Below are positions 8,738 to 18,578 of a stretch of 64,000 nucleotides of DNA, one piece after another. Source of the DNA: Halalkalibacter nanhaiisediminis. Lineage in GTDB: Bacteria; Bacillota; Bacilli; Bacillales; Bacillaceae_D. The first letter of the stretch is position 1. Every line of letters begins with the position of its first letter. The notes beneath the pieces are model-generated. The model did not search any database and was not told the origin of the DNA. It saw only the letters and a program-made list of their open reading frames with translations. The position numbers and the translations under genes are program-made. Where the stretch lies: positions 62,001-126,000 of the forward strand of contig NZ_VLKZ01000008.1 in the NCBI RefSeq assembly GCF_007830185.1. Reading direction: 5' to 3'.

Positions 8738-9895
8738 TTATTTTCTGTTCCCTAATAACTCATACTGTTCGATAATCAAATCGACTAGCTTTGAACCCTC
8801 TTGGAGTGCCGTTATTTCATAAATCGCTTGCTTTAAGCCGTTTTCGTGAATCAACTCTTGAATTTCAACAGCTTCTGGATCTTCCTTCACATCATACTTG
8901 AGTGCCGCAGCAATCCCTTTTGCTAAGTATGTTGGCTTTCCGCCTACTACTTCACTAAACTGCTTCGCTGGGGAAACAAGGCGGTCATTTGCTCCAAGCT
9001 TACGCAACGGTGCACGCCCGACTCTCGTTACTTCGTCTGTAATATAAGGATTTAAAAAGCGATTGATGATTTTATTGATGTATGACTTGTGCTCATCCAT
9101 CTTAAAATCATATTTTTTCACTAAAAGTTGACCTGTTTCATTTAGTGTATGTTCAACGTCCGCTTTGATTTCATTACTTGCTAATGCTTCATCGATTGTT
9201 TTCATACCCGCGTGGTAGCCTAAATAGGCAGCAATCGCGTGTCCAGTATTAACGGTAAATAATTTACGTTCAATAAAAGGAGTTAAATCATCCACAAAGG
9301 TAACGCCTTTAACAGGCGGGACCTCACCTTTAATCATTGATTGATCAACGACCCACTCATAATAAGGTTCCACAGTAACCATAAGCTTATCATCGTTCGT
9401 TTGATTCGGCACAATGCGATCAACCGCTGCATCTGGAAAAGAAAAATACTGATCAAACTCGCCCTTTTCTTCTCCAGAAAGTCCTTCATATACGCTGTTT
9501 TTTAATAGCGTACTACCGCCAATTAAGTTCTCACAAGCAATAATCGAAAGATCTTTTTTATTTTCAGCTACTCTTTTTCGTAAGCCTGCGACAATTGATT
9601 TCGCGATAATAGGTAAAATATTTGGTCCAACCGCAGTTGTAACGATGTCCGCTTTCACAATCGCATCAATCACTTTTTCAGGATCATTCATGCTATTGAT
9701 CGCTGAGACGTTCGTAACTGATACTTCTTCTTTCGTTTGATCAGCTAAAACAACACGATACTCTTGTTTTTCATTGATCAAATCAACAATTTCGCCATTC
9801 ACATCAACAAAAGTCGTGTGATAGCCAGACTGATTTAAAAGTAAGCCAATAAAGCCTCTTCCGATGTTACCTGCACCAAAATGTACCGCAAGCAT
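8738..9895 (-). CDS. mtlD: mannitol-1-phosphate 5-dehydrogenase
   Basis: Converts mannitol 1-phosphate to fructose 6-phosphate with NAD+. The 385-residue protein begins with the dinucleotide-binding motif VHFGAGNIGRGF, contains ACENLIGGS and NTGHAIAAYLGY, and has the conserved KRxxNPYITDEVTRVGR-like text RFLNPYITDEVTRVGRAPL. Length is standard. It is the last gene of mtlA-mtlR-mtlF-mtlD, starting one base after mtlF, with GGAGTGAACTAAG before the ATG. The gene handles the phosphorylated sugar delivered by the PTS. No anomalies seen. Confidence 0.96.
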   Translation of the reverse strand: MLAVHFGAGNIGRGFIGLLLNQSGYHTTFVDVNGEIVDLINEKQEYRVVLADQTKEEVSVTNVSAINSMNDPEKVIDAIVKADIVTTAVGPNILPIIAKSIVAGLRKRVAENKKDLSIIACENLIGGSTLLKNSVYEGLSGEEKGEFDQYFSFPDAAVDRIVPNQTNDDKLMVTVEPYYEWVVDQSMIKGEVPPVKGVTFVDDLTPFIERKLFTVNTGHAIAAYLGYHAGMKTIDEALASNEIKADVEHTLNETGQLLVKKYDFKMDEHKSYINKIINRFLNPYITDEVTRVGRAPLRKLGANDRLVSPAKQFSEVVGGKPTYLAKGIAAALKYDVKEDPEAVEIQELIHENGLKQAIYEITALQEGSKLVDLIIEQYELLGNRK

Positions 9896-9896
9896 C

Positions 9897-10334
9897 TTAG
9901 TTCACTCCTTCAAATAGTTCGAGGATTTCCTCCGCAGTTGCTGCTGATACAATCTTCTCTACATTTTCTTCTTCTGAACATACAATCGCAATTTGCGATA
10001 AAATATCTAAATGCTCGTCACCCTTACCAGCGATTCCGATTAACAATTTAACTTCGTTTCCTGGACTGAATTCAACGCCATTTGGAACTTGAATAATCGC
10101 AATGCCTGATTCTTTTACAGACTTTTTCGCGTCTTCTGTTCCATGTGGAATTGCCACAAAATTACCCATATATGTAGATGTTAACTCTTCACGCTCTAAC
10201 ATCTTCTCAATATAAGAAGGCTCAACATACCCACGCTCAACTAATTTTTCACCAGTCATTCGAATCGCTTGTTCTTTTGAATCCGCTGTTGCCTTTAATA
10301 CGATATTTTCTTTTGCTAAAATTGGTAATGCCAT
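9897..10334 (-). CDS. mtlF: PTS mannitol transporter EIIA component
   Basis: A 145-residue cytoplasmic EIIA of the mannitol/fructose class. The phosphorylated histidine is in GNFVAIPHGTEDAK near residue 65. It takes phosphate from HPr and passes it to the EIIB domain of MtlA and probably to MtlR. It sits 2 bases after mtlR and 1 base before mtlD, so the three are one transcript. GAGGAG precedes the ATG. Confidence 0.95.
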   Translation of the reverse strand: MALPILAKENIVLKATADSKEQAIRMTGEKLVERGYVEPSYIEKMLEREELTSTYMGNFVAIPHGTEDAKKSVKESGIAIIQVPNGVEFSPGNEVKLLIGIAGKGDEHLDILSQIAIVCSEEENVEKIVSAATAEEILELFEGVN

Positions 10335-10336
10335 GT

Positions 10337-12463
10337 CTAAACACTCCTCAGTTCGTTTACTTTTTCATGAAAAAATTGTTCTAATTTTGATGCGAGATAG
10401 GATGAAATCAATCTTTCCTCTTGCGATTCTATTAACGAAATGCTTTGTTCATTTTCGATAATCGATGAACTGATCTGACTTAATACTTCTAGTGCAGCAC
10501 TTGGAAGATTCTCTGGAGATAGTAACACTAAAATCGTCTCTACTTCCATCATCGTCTGATCCATCGCCATGATCTCTAGTGGCTCAGTTAGAGCGTGAAT
10601 GAGAAAAGCAGGCTTTAACACTGCCTCACTCCTTGTGTGATACAAAGCTAGCGTTGTATTTGGAATCCCTAATCCACCAAGCTTCTCCCGTCTTTTTAGA
10701 TCTGCGACGACCATGTTCACATCAGCAATAACATGTTGATCAAACAATAGCTCACATGTTTTCGTTAAAATGGTCGCTAGCTCGCTTTTTTGATCATTTT
10801 TTTGTACGGTAAATCCCTGCAAAATCGTTGAAATTGTTTCAGAATATAGAGTCATTTTTTGCATTTTCTCTATCGTCTGTTCTTTTATCGTAAAAGGTTG
10901 AAATCCAGTGTTTTCATTGCTTCCAACTCTTTTTACCAACTTCTTTGTTACATGTTGCCCAATATATGATTTTATTTTCTCCACTTCATCACGAGTTAAA
11001 ATCGGATTGACGATAATATAATCCCTATTCATTTCTGGTATTCGAATTGTGGATAAAATGACATCATATTGCTCATGATCCATTTGATTAAATTCAAATA
11101 AGGAAACATTTTTAAATTCCTTAATTTCTGTTAGCTCTTTTTGCAATCTCGTTGCAAGCATCTTTGACGTCCCAATTCCACTCGAACAAACGACTAATGC
11201 TTTTAACGGTTCTTGATTTTGACTACCGATCAATACAGAACCAAAGTGCATCACAAGGTATCCAATTTCTTCGTCAGGAACGTCTAAATCGGGAAAAATC
11301 ACTTTGACACCGTCTTCGACAATCGCAAACAATTCTGCATAATCACTCTTAATTTTTTCTAATAATGGGTTTGTAATACCCATGTTTTGTTTGATCCTGA
11401 AAATGGCTGGACTTAAATGCGCAACTAGTCCCTGTAATAGCGATTGATTATGAGACAACTCTTGGTCGACCCTTTTTTCAACATAACTAATTAAACTCTT
11501 CGCTTTAAGCGCAATTTGCAGGCTCGTATCCTCAATTAAATATTCCTTGTCATGCCTTAGCTTAGCCCCACGAAGATGCATCGTAATATAGCCAATTTCT
11601 GCTTTCGGAATATGTGTGTTAAAGACTTTTTCTAACCTCTCAATGATCTTTTTTGCTATCGTAAACTCAGGTGTTACTTGTAATGTTTCTAAATAGCTTT
11701 GATCGATTGAAATGTTCTCACCTTGTAAAATTCGCTCCATTGCTAGCGCTAAATGGACAACCAATCCCATATAGGCACTATCAGCGATCGAGTAAGGTAA
11801 TTCCCTATTGATTTCTTCAACCGCTTTTTCGACAATGAGCAAGTTATTTTTCTCAACTAAACCGAGTAAACGTTCTGAAATCGAGTTTGTCTGCTGAGTC
11901 GATTTCTTTTGGATGTTCTCTCTAATCAGTGACAGAAGCTCATATTCATCAACATTTTCGGTGATGATCATGCTCATTGCTTTTCTTTTTGCCGTTTCTG
12001 AACCAACAATTTCAACACCATATCCTCTTTTACGTATGAGCGACAAGTGATTGAACTTTTCTAATCGTTCCTCTACCTTATTTAAATCATTGCTTACCGT
12101 TGCAATTGTGACGTTTAGATCATTAGCAAGAGCAATCAATTTAACAGGCTCAGTCGATTCAAGCAGTGCACATAAAATAATCGTTTGTCTTTCTTCAGGT
12201 GTGTATTCATTATGAGTAATATTGAATAGAAACAGCCTTAAATTTTCTACTTGTTCAGCATCTCCAATAATTTGAATCCCAACACCTGATTTTTTGACAA
12301 GTCGGAGATCATATTCTTTTAAAATATCTTCAACACCCTTTAGATCACGGTGAACAGTTCGCACGCTTACATCAATCTTATTTGCAAGGTCTTTCACAGT
12401 GATTTCATGTTCAGTTGTTAATAAACTCTCAAGAATTTGCCTTTCCCTTGCAGTAATGTACAT
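10337..12463 (-). CDS. mtlR: MtlR, PRD-containing activator of the mannitol operon
   Basis: A 708-residue regulator with the full Bacillus MtlR architecture: an N-terminal HTH (YITARERQILESLL...VSVRTVHRDLKGVE), a second winged helix, PRD1 and PRD2 with their conserved His residues (VVHLALAM, ITMHLRG, YLVMHFGS), an EIIB-Gat-like domain with phospho-Cys in VVCSSGIGTSK, and a C-terminal EIIA-like domain with ALYHTRSEAV. Phosphorylation of these domains by PTS proteins sets activity according to mannitol and glucose supply. I use the ATG at 12463 because GGAGTG ends 6 bases upstream; the longer reading to 12499 adds twelve unlikely residues. It follows mtlA after a terminator, so mtlR-mtlF-mtlD may be reached by read-through or have its own promoter. 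Confidence 0.95.
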   Translation of the reverse strand: MYITARERQILESLLTTEHEITVKDLANKIDVSVRTVHRDLKGVEDILKEYDLRLVKKSGVGIQIIGDAEQVENLRLFLFNITHNEYTPEERQTIILCALLESTEPVKLIALANDLNVTIATVSNDLNKVEERLEKFNHLSLIRKRGYGVEIVGSETAKRKAMSMIITENVDEYELLSLIRENIQKKSTQQTNSISERLLGLVEKNNLLIVEKAVEEINRELPYSIADSAYMGLVVHLALAMERILQGENISIDQSYLETLQVTPEFTIAKKIIERLEKVFNTHIPKAEIGYITMHLRGAKLRHDKEYLIEDTSLQIALKAKSLISYVEKRVDQELSHNQSLLQGLVAHLSPAIFRIKQNMGITNPLLEKIKSDYAELFAIVEDGVKVIFPDLDVPDEEIGYLVMHFGSVLIGSQNQEPLKALVVCSSGIGTSKMLATRLQKELTEIKEFKNVSLFEFNQMDHEQYDVILSTIRIPEMNRDYIIVNPILTRDEVEKIKSYIGQHVTKKLVKRVGSNENTGFQPFTIKEQTIEKMQKMTLYSETISTILQGFTVQKNDQKSELATILTKTCELLFDQHVIADVNMVVADLKRREKLGGLGIPNTTLALYHTRSEAVLKPAFLIHALTEPLEIMAMDQTMMEVETILVLLSPENLPSAALEVLSQISSSIIENEQSISLIESQEERLISSYLASKLEQFFHEKVNELRSV

Positions 12464-12600
12464 GTCGTTCACTCCACTAAAGACCTTAGATGATGACAAT
12501 ATTGAAGTAATATGATTCTGTTTTTATCATAACCCGAAATCTTTTATTGATTCAATCAAAGCATAATACAGTTTCGTCTTTTGAATTGTTGCCAAAAATG

Positions 12601-12632
12601 AAAAAGATGAGAGTTATGACACGACTCTCATC
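12601..12632 (-). terminator. terminator between mtlA and mtlR
   Basis: Minus strand GATGAGAGT / ACTCTCATC stem followed by TTTTT, 11 bases after the mtlA stop. It would lower expression of mtlR-mtlF-mtlD relative to mtlA. Confidence 0.85.
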
Positions 12633-12642
12633 CCCTAACATC

Positions 12643-14085
12643 TTATTTTAATTTTTCAATTAGCTCATCATACTTTGGACTGTTCAAGAAGTTTTCAACT
12701 GAAATATGAGTAGCTGTTGGTAATTTCGCTTTTGCACGGTCCGTTAAGTCTTTATGAGTGACAACGATGTCAGCATCATCTGGAATATTGCTAATAGATG
12801 TATTGCTTACATCAATATCTAATCCAGCTTTCTTGACCTTGTTCTTTAAGATCGATGCTCCCATTGCACTTGAACCCATACCAGCATCACAAGCGAAAAT
12901 GATTTTATTAACTCTTTCTTTATCAATATCTTTTTCTTCTGCTTTTGCTTCTTCCGCTTTCTCTGTACTAACTAATGCAGAAGCTCTACTTTCTTTTCCT
13001 TTTAGTTCAGATGTCTTTTCCGTTGCTTTCACTAAAGCATCATCATCTTCTGTTACTTTAGAAGTTTTGAGGATAATAGATGCGATAATGAATGACACAA
13101 GCGCTGCTAGAATGACACCGAGTAGGACGCCTATATGCTCACCTCGAGGAGTCATCAGTAACACGGCAATGATACTACCAGGTGATGGAGGTGCATTGAG
13201 TCCTGTGTTAAACATTAAGAATGTAAAGACCCCAGTTGCTCCACCTGCAATCGCAGCTAAAATTAGTGCAGGCTTCATTAGGATATACGGGAAGTAAATT
13301 TCATGAATACCACCAAAGAAATGAATAACAACAGCTCCTGGAGAAGACATTTTCGCCATTCCTCTACCGAAGAACATAAATGCTAGCAAAATTCCTAGTC
13401 CTGGACCAGGGTTTGCTTCAAGTAAGAATAAAATGGACATTCCTTCTCTTGCGGCCTGCTCAATTCCAAGCGGACTTAAAATCCCATGGTTAATTGCATT
13501 ATTTAAGAACAGCACCTTCGCTGGCTCGATAATGATACTTGCTAGTGGTAAAAGGTTCGCGTTAATCAAGAAGCTAACACCCGATGCAAGCGCTGTGTTC
13601 AACGATAAAACAACTGGTCCAACACCGACATAAGCTAGTATCGTTAATGCCCCACCAATAATTCCAGCAGAGAAGTTATTGATTAACATTTCAAAACCAG
13701 ACTTTACTTTACCTTCAACCAATTTATCGAACTTTTTGATCAGGTAACCACCTAGTGGACCCATGATCATCGCGCCTAAGAACATTGGAATGTCTGCACC
13801 GACAATGACACCCATAGTTGCTGTTGCCCCAACAACCCCACCACGTAAATCATAAACCATTCGACCACCAGTGAAACCAATTAATAATGGCAATAAATAG
13901 GTGATCATCGGTCCAACAAGTGTCGCTAAATTTTCATTTGGCAGCCAACCTGTTGGAATGAATAACGCTGTAATAAGTCCCCATGCGATAAATGCACCGA
14001 TATTTGGCATAATCATGCCACTTAAATAACTACCAAAGCGCTGTATTTTCACTTTGATATTTGAATTATTTTGTTCTGAACTCAT
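12643..14085 (-). CDS. mtlA: PTS mannitol transporter EIICB component
   Basis: A 480-residue membrane protein that imports and phosphorylates mannitol. The EIIC part occupies about residues 10-340 with many hydrophobic helices and the conserved IHFFGGIHEIYFPYI segment, which contains the substrate-binding GGIHE. A charged linker rich in Lys/Glu/Ala follows, then EIIB with phospho-Cys in IIFACDAGMGSSAMGA near residue 400. No EIIA domain is fused, matching the separate mtlF. AAGGAGGA precedes the ATG. The promoter must lie in the 430-bp gap upstream; a weak cre-like site there fits catabolite repression. Confidence 0.96.
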   Translation of the reverse strand: MSSEQNNSNIKVKIQRFGSYLSGMIMPNIGAFIAWGLITALFIPTGWLPNENLATLVGPMITYLLPLLIGFTGGRMVYDLRGGVVGATATMGVIVGADIPMFLGAMIMGPLGGYLIKKFDKLVEGKVKSGFEMLINNFSAGIIGGALTILAYVGVGPVVLSLNTALASGVSFLINANLLPLASIIIEPAKVLFLNNAINHGILSPLGIEQAAREGMSILFLLEANPGPGLGILLAFMFFGRGMAKMSSPGAVVIHFFGGIHEIYFPYILMKPALILAAIAGGATGVFTFLMFNTGLNAPPSPGSIIAVLLMTPRGEHIGVLLGVILAALVSFIIASIILKTSKVTEDDDALVKATEKTSELKGKESRASALVSTEKAEEAKAEEKDIDKERVNKIIFACDAGMGSSAMGASILKNKVKKAGLDIDVSNTSISNIPDDADIVVTHKDLTDRAKAKLPTATHISVENFLNSPKYDELIEKLK

Positions 14086-14141
14086 GATCAGATCCTCCTT
14101 CGTTCAAGCAGTTAGTTACGCTGCCAACTCACATGTTTATA

Positions 14142-14155
14142 ATAAAGCGGTTTCA
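14142..14155 (-). promoter_or_regulatory. weak cre-like site in the mtlA promoter region
   Basis: Minus strand TGAAACCGCTTTAT matches the CcpA consensus TGWAANCGNTNWCA except at the last two bases. It lies about 57 bases before mtlA and overlaps a possible -10 region, a fitting place for catabolite repression. Confidence 0.35.
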
Positions 14156-14324
14156 GCAAAGAAGCTATTGATAGAAATAACCGATTTGGCAAAGATATTG
14201 TTGACATTATTAAAAAATCGTTTGAAATTTATCGATATATCTTCATTAACTATAGTGTCCTACTTACATTTTCCCATTCCTTTTTTGCACTCCATGAGCC
14301 TTGGAACATGAACAACATGAACAC

Positions 14325-14363
14325 AAAAAATCCAGAGCACGAATCATTTGCTCTGCATTTTTT
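14325..14363. terminator. bidirectional terminator after the atoE operon
   Basis: CAGAGCA / TGCTCTG stem with A6 to the left and T6 to the right. It can end the minus-strand ligase-SDR-atoE transcript before it enters mtlA. Confidence 0.8.
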
Positions 14364-14504
14364 ATTGTTCTTTATAGATAAATAATGAACTATCAATACA
14401 TGTTCATTAAGTTCTCCGTTTACCATTTTTCAATTGTTCACCCTAGGAACTAGAGATCGTTTCATAACATAAACCACCAAGACTTCTTTCTTTCATAAAT
14501 AAAT

Positions 14505-14518
14505 TGTAAACGCTATCA
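14505..14518. promoter_or_regulatory. cre (CcpA) consensus match
   Basis: TGTAAACGCTATCA fits TGWAANCGNTNWCA at every defined position. It lies immediately after the atoE stop codon and 420 bases upstream of mtlA. Its target is unclear; it could act as a roadblock or belong to the mtl promoter. Confidence 0.55.
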
Positions 14519-14519
14519 A

Positions 14520-15899
14520 TTATCCTAAAATAAAGAAAACAGCTGATATAATCACACCTGTGTAAAAGAGAGTGATCATCGTAAAGCCCATAATGTCTCG
14601 AATTTTTAAGCCTGCAATAACTAAAAGTGGTACTGCCCAAAATGGTTGAATCATGTTTGTCCATGCATCACCCCAGGCCACAGCTAATACTATTTTCGCT
14701 GGCTCTACTGCCATTTCTAGCGCTAATGGCAAGAAAATCGGAGCTTGAACTGCCCATTGTCCCCCACCAGAAGGAATAAACATATTGACAACACCTGCTG
14801 CCCAAAATGTAAAAAGTGGTAAAGTTTTAGTCGTTGAAATATCTGCAAAAATATTTGATATCCATAATGCTAGACCAGATGAACCCATCATCCCCATAAT
14901 CCCTGCATAGAAGGGATATTGCAGTGCAAATTGTCCTACACTCCCAGATGCTTTTTTAAGACCGACACCAAGTTCCCGTACATTACCATAAAGTAGTAGT
15001 GCCGAAGTTAAGAAGATTAAATTCACAGTATTTAAATCTAACGAAAATCCATTTAAGTAAAAATGATTACCAAGGTAAAACAAACCTAACAATCCGCCAA
15101 GCATCACAATGCCTCTGCTTTTATCTAACTTATCATTAGGTGAATTTCCATCAGAAAGTGATTGCTCTTCTTTTATTTCTTCATCTTTCAGCAACTTTTG
15201 ATCAATAATAAAACGTTCTTCCTTATTTTTCGGATGGATCAATAGCATAACAAATGGAAGAGTAAAAAAGATAAAACAAACGAGAACGACATTCAATGGT
15301 GAAAGTAATGTTTGTGAAGTCGGAATTAAGCCGACAATATCCTGAAACACGTGCCCTTCTGTTGCAACAAAAAGGGATGGAGAAGAAGATAAGCCGCCTT
15401 CCCAAATAACAAATCCTGAATAACCAGCAGCCACTAATACTCGATAATCAACATCATGAACTTTTCTTCCAACGAGTCTTGCAATGATTGCAGCTACCAC
15501 TAAACCAAATGCCCAGCTAATCAACGAAGCAAAAAGAGCCGTAAAGGTAACAACAAGAATGGCACTAGTTGGGGTTTTACAAATACTTGCTAATTTCTCA
15601 AGAGCTCTCGATACAGGCTTTGTTATCGCAAGCGCATAACTCATGATAAAAGTTGTCATGATTTGCGCTGTAAATGCTAATAGCCCCCAAAAGCCATCCC
15701 CCCAATGAATCATCATTTCATAAGGCGTATTCCCGATCAACATACCACCTATAAACGTAATCATCGTGAGTATAATGGCAAATACAAATGCATCTGGAAT
15801 CCATCTTTCAGCAATTTTTGCAAAGAACATCGCTAACTTAGCTATCGGATTATTCTTCTTTTGCGGGATTTTAGGTTGTAGATTCGGTTGTGCGTTCAT
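14520..15899 (-). CDS. atoE: short-chain fatty acid transporter, AtoE family
   Basis: A 459-residue polytopic membrane protein of the SCFA transporter family. Family text includes FVFAIILTMITFIGG, MSYALAITKPVSR, SWAFGLVVAAIIAR, MFIPSGGGQWAVQAPI and LAVAWGDAWTNMIQPFWAVPLL. It should bring in acetoacetate, butyrate or similar acids. It is the third gene of a unit with an acyl-CoA ligase and an SDR (21-bp gap to the SDR), which would activate and oxidise what it imports. AAAGGTGG precedes the ATG. A broken second copy of this family lies at 56697-56936. Confidence 0.9.
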   Translation of the reverse strand: MNAQPNLQPKIPQKKNNPIAKLAMFFAKIAERWIPDAFVFAIILTMITFIGGMLIGNTPYEMMIHWGDGFWGLLAFTAQIMTTFIMSYALAITKPVSRALEKLASICKTPTSAILVVTFTALFASLISWAFGLVVAAIIARLVGRKVHDVDYRVLVAAGYSGFVIWEGGLSSSPSLFVATEGHVFQDIVGLIPTSQTLLSPLNVVLVCFIFFTLPFVMLLIHPKNKEERFIIDQKLLKDEEIKEEQSLSDGNSPNDKLDKSRGIVMLGGLLGLFYLGNHFYLNGFSLDLNTVNLIFLTSALLLYGNVRELGVGLKKASGSVGQFALQYPFYAGIMGMMGSSGLALWISNIFADISTTKTLPLFTFWAAGVVNMFIPSGGGQWAVQAPIFLPLALEMAVEPAKIVLAVAWGDAWTNMIQPFWAVPLLVIAGLKIRDIMGFTMITLFYTGVIISAVFFILG

Positions 15900-15920
15900 A
15901 TTGAACCACCTTTCTTCATT

Positions 15921-16682
15921 TTATTTTGCTGTCCATCCACCGTCGACATACAATACTTGACCCGTTACATAGCTTGAGGCGTCAGAAGCAAGAAAAACAA
16001 TAGGACCAGCAAGATCAGATAATTCGCCAACCCTTTTTAACATCGTTTGTTCAACAATGTTGTTATAACGCTTTTTATCAGACAACCATCCCTCTGTCAT
16101 CGGTGTTTTAATATAAGCCGGTCCAATCGCATTTACTGTAATACCGTGACTTGCCAACTCATCAGCCCATACCTTTGTTAGTTGATTAATCCCTCCTTTA
16201 CTAGCTGCATAGCTCGTTTGAAAGCTCATCCCTACTTCACCTAAAATAGAAGATATATTAATTATCCGTCCGCTTTGCTGCTTAATCATCTGTTTTGCAA
16301 CGGATTGTCCTACTAAAAATAGCCCCTTCAAATTTGTTGTCAGTACCTTATCCCAATCTTCCTCCTCGATTTCAACAAGGGGCTTTCTAATATTCATACC
16401 AGCATTATTCACTAAAATATCAACTGTTCCAAAATGACTAGTAACATTCTTTACTAGCTCATCCACCTGATGTTTATTTGTTACATCAACTTGAAAAGCC
16501 TTTGCATCTATTCCGTCATTTTGTAGATCGGTTGTTGCATTTTCCAAGTCCTCAATGCCACGGCTTGCAATCGCAATCTTCGCACCAGCCAGTCCAAGAG
16601 CTCGTGCCATTCCAAGACCGATCCCCTTACTCCCTCCTGTGACTAGTGCCGCTTTCCCGCTTAAATTAAATAAATCTTTCAT
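15921..16682 (-). CDS. short-chain dehydrogenase/reductase (FabG/gluconate 5-dehydrogenase type)
   Basis: A 253-residue classical SDR with VTGGSKGIGLG, NNAGMN, and the catalytic Ser-Tyr-Lys set in NISSILGE and SYAASKGG. The C-terminal DASSYVTGQVLYVDGGW is typical. It lies between the acyl-CoA ligase (14-bp gap) and atoE (21-bp gap), so I infer a 3-hydroxyacyl substrate such as 3-hydroxybutyrate, giving a ketone. Sequence alone cannot separate 3-hydroxybutyrate dehydrogenase from related polyol enzymes. GGGGGA precedes the ATG. Confidence 0.85.
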   Translation of the reverse strand: MKDLFNLSGKAALVTGGSKGIGLGMARALGLAGAKIAIASRGIEDLENATTDLQNDGIDAKAFQVDVTNKHQVDELVKNVTSHFGTVDILVNNAGMNIRKPLVEIEEEDWDKVLTTNLKGLFLVGQSVAKQMIKQQSGRIINISSILGEVGMSFQTSYAASKGGINQLTKVWADELASHGITVNAIGPAYIKTPMTEGWLSDKKRYNNIVEQTMLKRVGELSDLAGPIVFLASDASSYVTGQVLYVDGGWTAK

Positions 16683-16696
16683 CTGAAATCCCCCTT

Positions 16697-18262
16697 CTAT
16701 TGCCTACTTTTATTTTGATTTAATTTTGCTAGATAAGATTTTAAGATTTTTCCACCAGGATTTCTTGGCAATTCTTTAATAAATTCTATGAATTTAGGAA
16801 TTTTATAATCAGCCAAACGTGACTTAAGAAACTCTTGGATATCGTTTTCATTCACGTTTACGTTTTCTTTTTTTACGATATATGCTTTCACCTGTTCACC
16901 AAACAAAGCATCTGGGACTCCAACAACAGCGGCTTCTAACACGCCCTCATGTCCGTAAAGAACATTTTCAACTTCTACAGAGAAGATTTTTTCACCGCCA
17001 CGATTAATCATGTCTTTCTTTCTATCCATAATGTAAACAAAACCATCACGATCAACCTTAGCCATATCCCCTGATTTCCAATAGTCACCTTCAAAAGATT
17101 TAGCATTTGCTTCCTCATTTCGCCAATAGCCTTCGATGACCATTGGACCTTTAATAAGTAGTTCGCCCACTTCTCCTGCTGACAATTCCTCCCCAGTCTC
17201 ATTGATCACTTTGATTTCAGCAACTGGTACAGGCTTACCGACAGAATTCAGCTTATCGTCATCATAATGTACTGGCATAATCGTTGTCGGCGACGATGTT
17301 TCTGTGGCACCATAAGCATTATGCAATTGAATACCTGGAAAATGCTTGCGAAGTTGCTCGATTGTTTCATAAGACATTGGAGCTCCTCCGTAAGCAATCA
17401 CTTTTACCGATGATACAGATAATTCCTGAAATATAGGATGAGACATAACCATGACATAAATCGTTGGAACATTAAATAGAAACGTGATGTTCTCTTTTAC
17501 GATTGTCCGAATAAATGGTTCTGTTTGATAGCGTTCAAGTAGTACAGATGTACCTCCGATCGCTATCATATAGAAAAGTTGTCCGATTAAACCTGTTACA
17601 TGAAAAAGAGGGACTGCGATCAACGTCTTAACAGGTTCGCTAGCTTTGATAACATGCTTGTAATTAAGTGCACTACTAATGATACCAACATGACTCCCAA
17701 GCGCGCCCTTTGGTGTACCAGTAGTACCTGATGTAAACATAATAAATAGAGGATCCGTTTCATTAATTTCTTCTCTGGCAATCAATGATATTTCTTGTTT
17801 CAAATGAATGAATTCAAGAAAAGTGTTTCCTTTTTGCCCCTCATGATTTGTTATAAAGACAACCTCATAAGGATGAGATAGAGCCAGTTCTTCATTCACT
17901 TTTTCAATAACATCTCTCTTCTCTTCTTCGGTAAATATAAGTGAAGAGCCTGAGTGTGAAATCATATAGCTTAATTCCAAATGTGAAAGCCTCGTATTAA
18001 GAGGTACAACAATCGCCCCGAGACGTGCGCACGCTAAAACAACGTGTATAAATTCCGGACAATTATTTAACAGTAACGCGACTCTATCTCCTTTTCTTAT
18101 CTTATATTTCTGATAAAAATGAACGGCTAATCCGTCAACTACATCACCTAATTGACTGTATGTCTGTCGAAACTCTTCCATTACGATCGCTTCTCTGTCT
18201 GGAAAAGCTTTTATACTTTGGCTAAGCATTTCATAAATGTTAGCAGGGCGATCTTTAAACAT
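16697..18262 (-). CDS. acyl-CoA synthetase (AMP-forming, ANL superfamily)
   Basis: Activates a carboxylic acid to its CoA thioester using ATP. Motif A3 is MFTSGTTGTPKGA, A5 is NAYGATETSS, A7 is WKSGDMAKVD and the C-terminal lysine motif is RNPGGKILKS; all are intact. I place the start at the ATG at 18262 (521 residues, MFKDRPANIYEML...). The longer frame to 18385 begins inside a sigma-54 promoter, so it cannot be the translated start. First gene of the ligase-SDR-atoE operon. Chain length preference is unknown; the transporter suggests short to medium chains. Confidence 0.9.
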   Translation of the reverse strand: MFKDRPANIYEMLSQSIKAFPDREAIVMEEFRQTYSQLGDVVDGLAVHFYQKYKIRKGDRVALLLNNCPEFIHVVLACARLGAIVVPLNTRLSHLELSYMISHSGSSLIFTEEEKRDVIEKVNEELALSHPYEVVFITNHEGQKGNTFLEFIHLKQEISLIAREEINETDPLFIMFTSGTTGTPKGALGSHVGIISSALNYKHVIKASEPVKTLIAVPLFHVTGLIGQLFYMIAIGGTSVLLERYQTEPFIRTIVKENITFLFNVPTIYVMVMSHPIFQELSVSSVKVIAYGGAPMSYETIEQLRKHFPGIQLHNAYGATETSSPTTIMPVHYDDDKLNSVGKPVPVAEIKVINETGEELSAGEVGELLIKGPMVIEGYWRNEEANAKSFEGDYWKSGDMAKVDRDGFVYIMDRKKDMINRGGEKIFSVEVENVLYGHEGVLEAAVVGVPDALFGEQVKAYIVKKENVNVNENDIQEFLKSRLADYKIPKFIEFIKELPRNPGGKILKSYLAKLNQNKSRQ

Positions 18263-18366
18263 TTTGACATCCCTACCAAAAAGCACTTGTCTATCTAGCA
18301 AATAAATCACCCACTTAATAATTATTGTAAAAGTCTGAATAATTTTATTATTATTACCTTTATCCC

Positions 18367-18385
18367 TTTGCAATAGTTGTGCCAA
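18367..18385 (-). promoter_or_regulatory. sigma-54 (-24/-12) promoter of the ligase-SDR-atoE operon
   Basis: Minus strand TTGGCAC-AACTA-TTGCAAA matches the sigma-54 consensus TGGCAC-N5-TTGC exactly. Transcription should start about 11 bases downstream, leaving a leader of about 90 bases before the ATG at 18262. Confidence 0.88.
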
Positions 18386-18578
18386 TTTATATTTAACTTT
18401 TAAAAAACAGCTTTAAATCAACAATAAAAACATTTTTACAGCCTCTACCTTTGCCGATCAACCATTCTTGAGCCTCCTTTTCTTTTTATCTCCTTTCTCT
18501 TCCCATTCATTTGATGACAAATCGAATCACTCTTTTTAAGCCCTATTATTTTTTAAACGTCTTTTCAAAAACTAATTT

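Larger units (their letters stand above)
14086..14519. other. intergenic region between mtlA and atoE
   Basis: 434 bases without a credible gene. It should hold the mtlA promoter and MtlR operator on the minus strand. A TATTAT/TATAAA -10 candidate is near 14136-14142 with no good -35, as expected for an activated promoter. It also contains a cre-like site at 14142, a terminator at 14333 and a cre match at 14505. I cannot place the MtlR site with confidence. Confidence 0.5.

Noticed and set aside
14086-14330. MtlR operator upstream of mtlA
   Set aside because: The region must contain it, but I found no repeat clear enough to name a position.
18263-18385. N-terminal extension of the acyl-CoA ligase by 41 residues
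   Set aside because: Its TTG start lies within the sigma-54 promoter and upstream of the expected transcript start, and the extra residues do not match the family.
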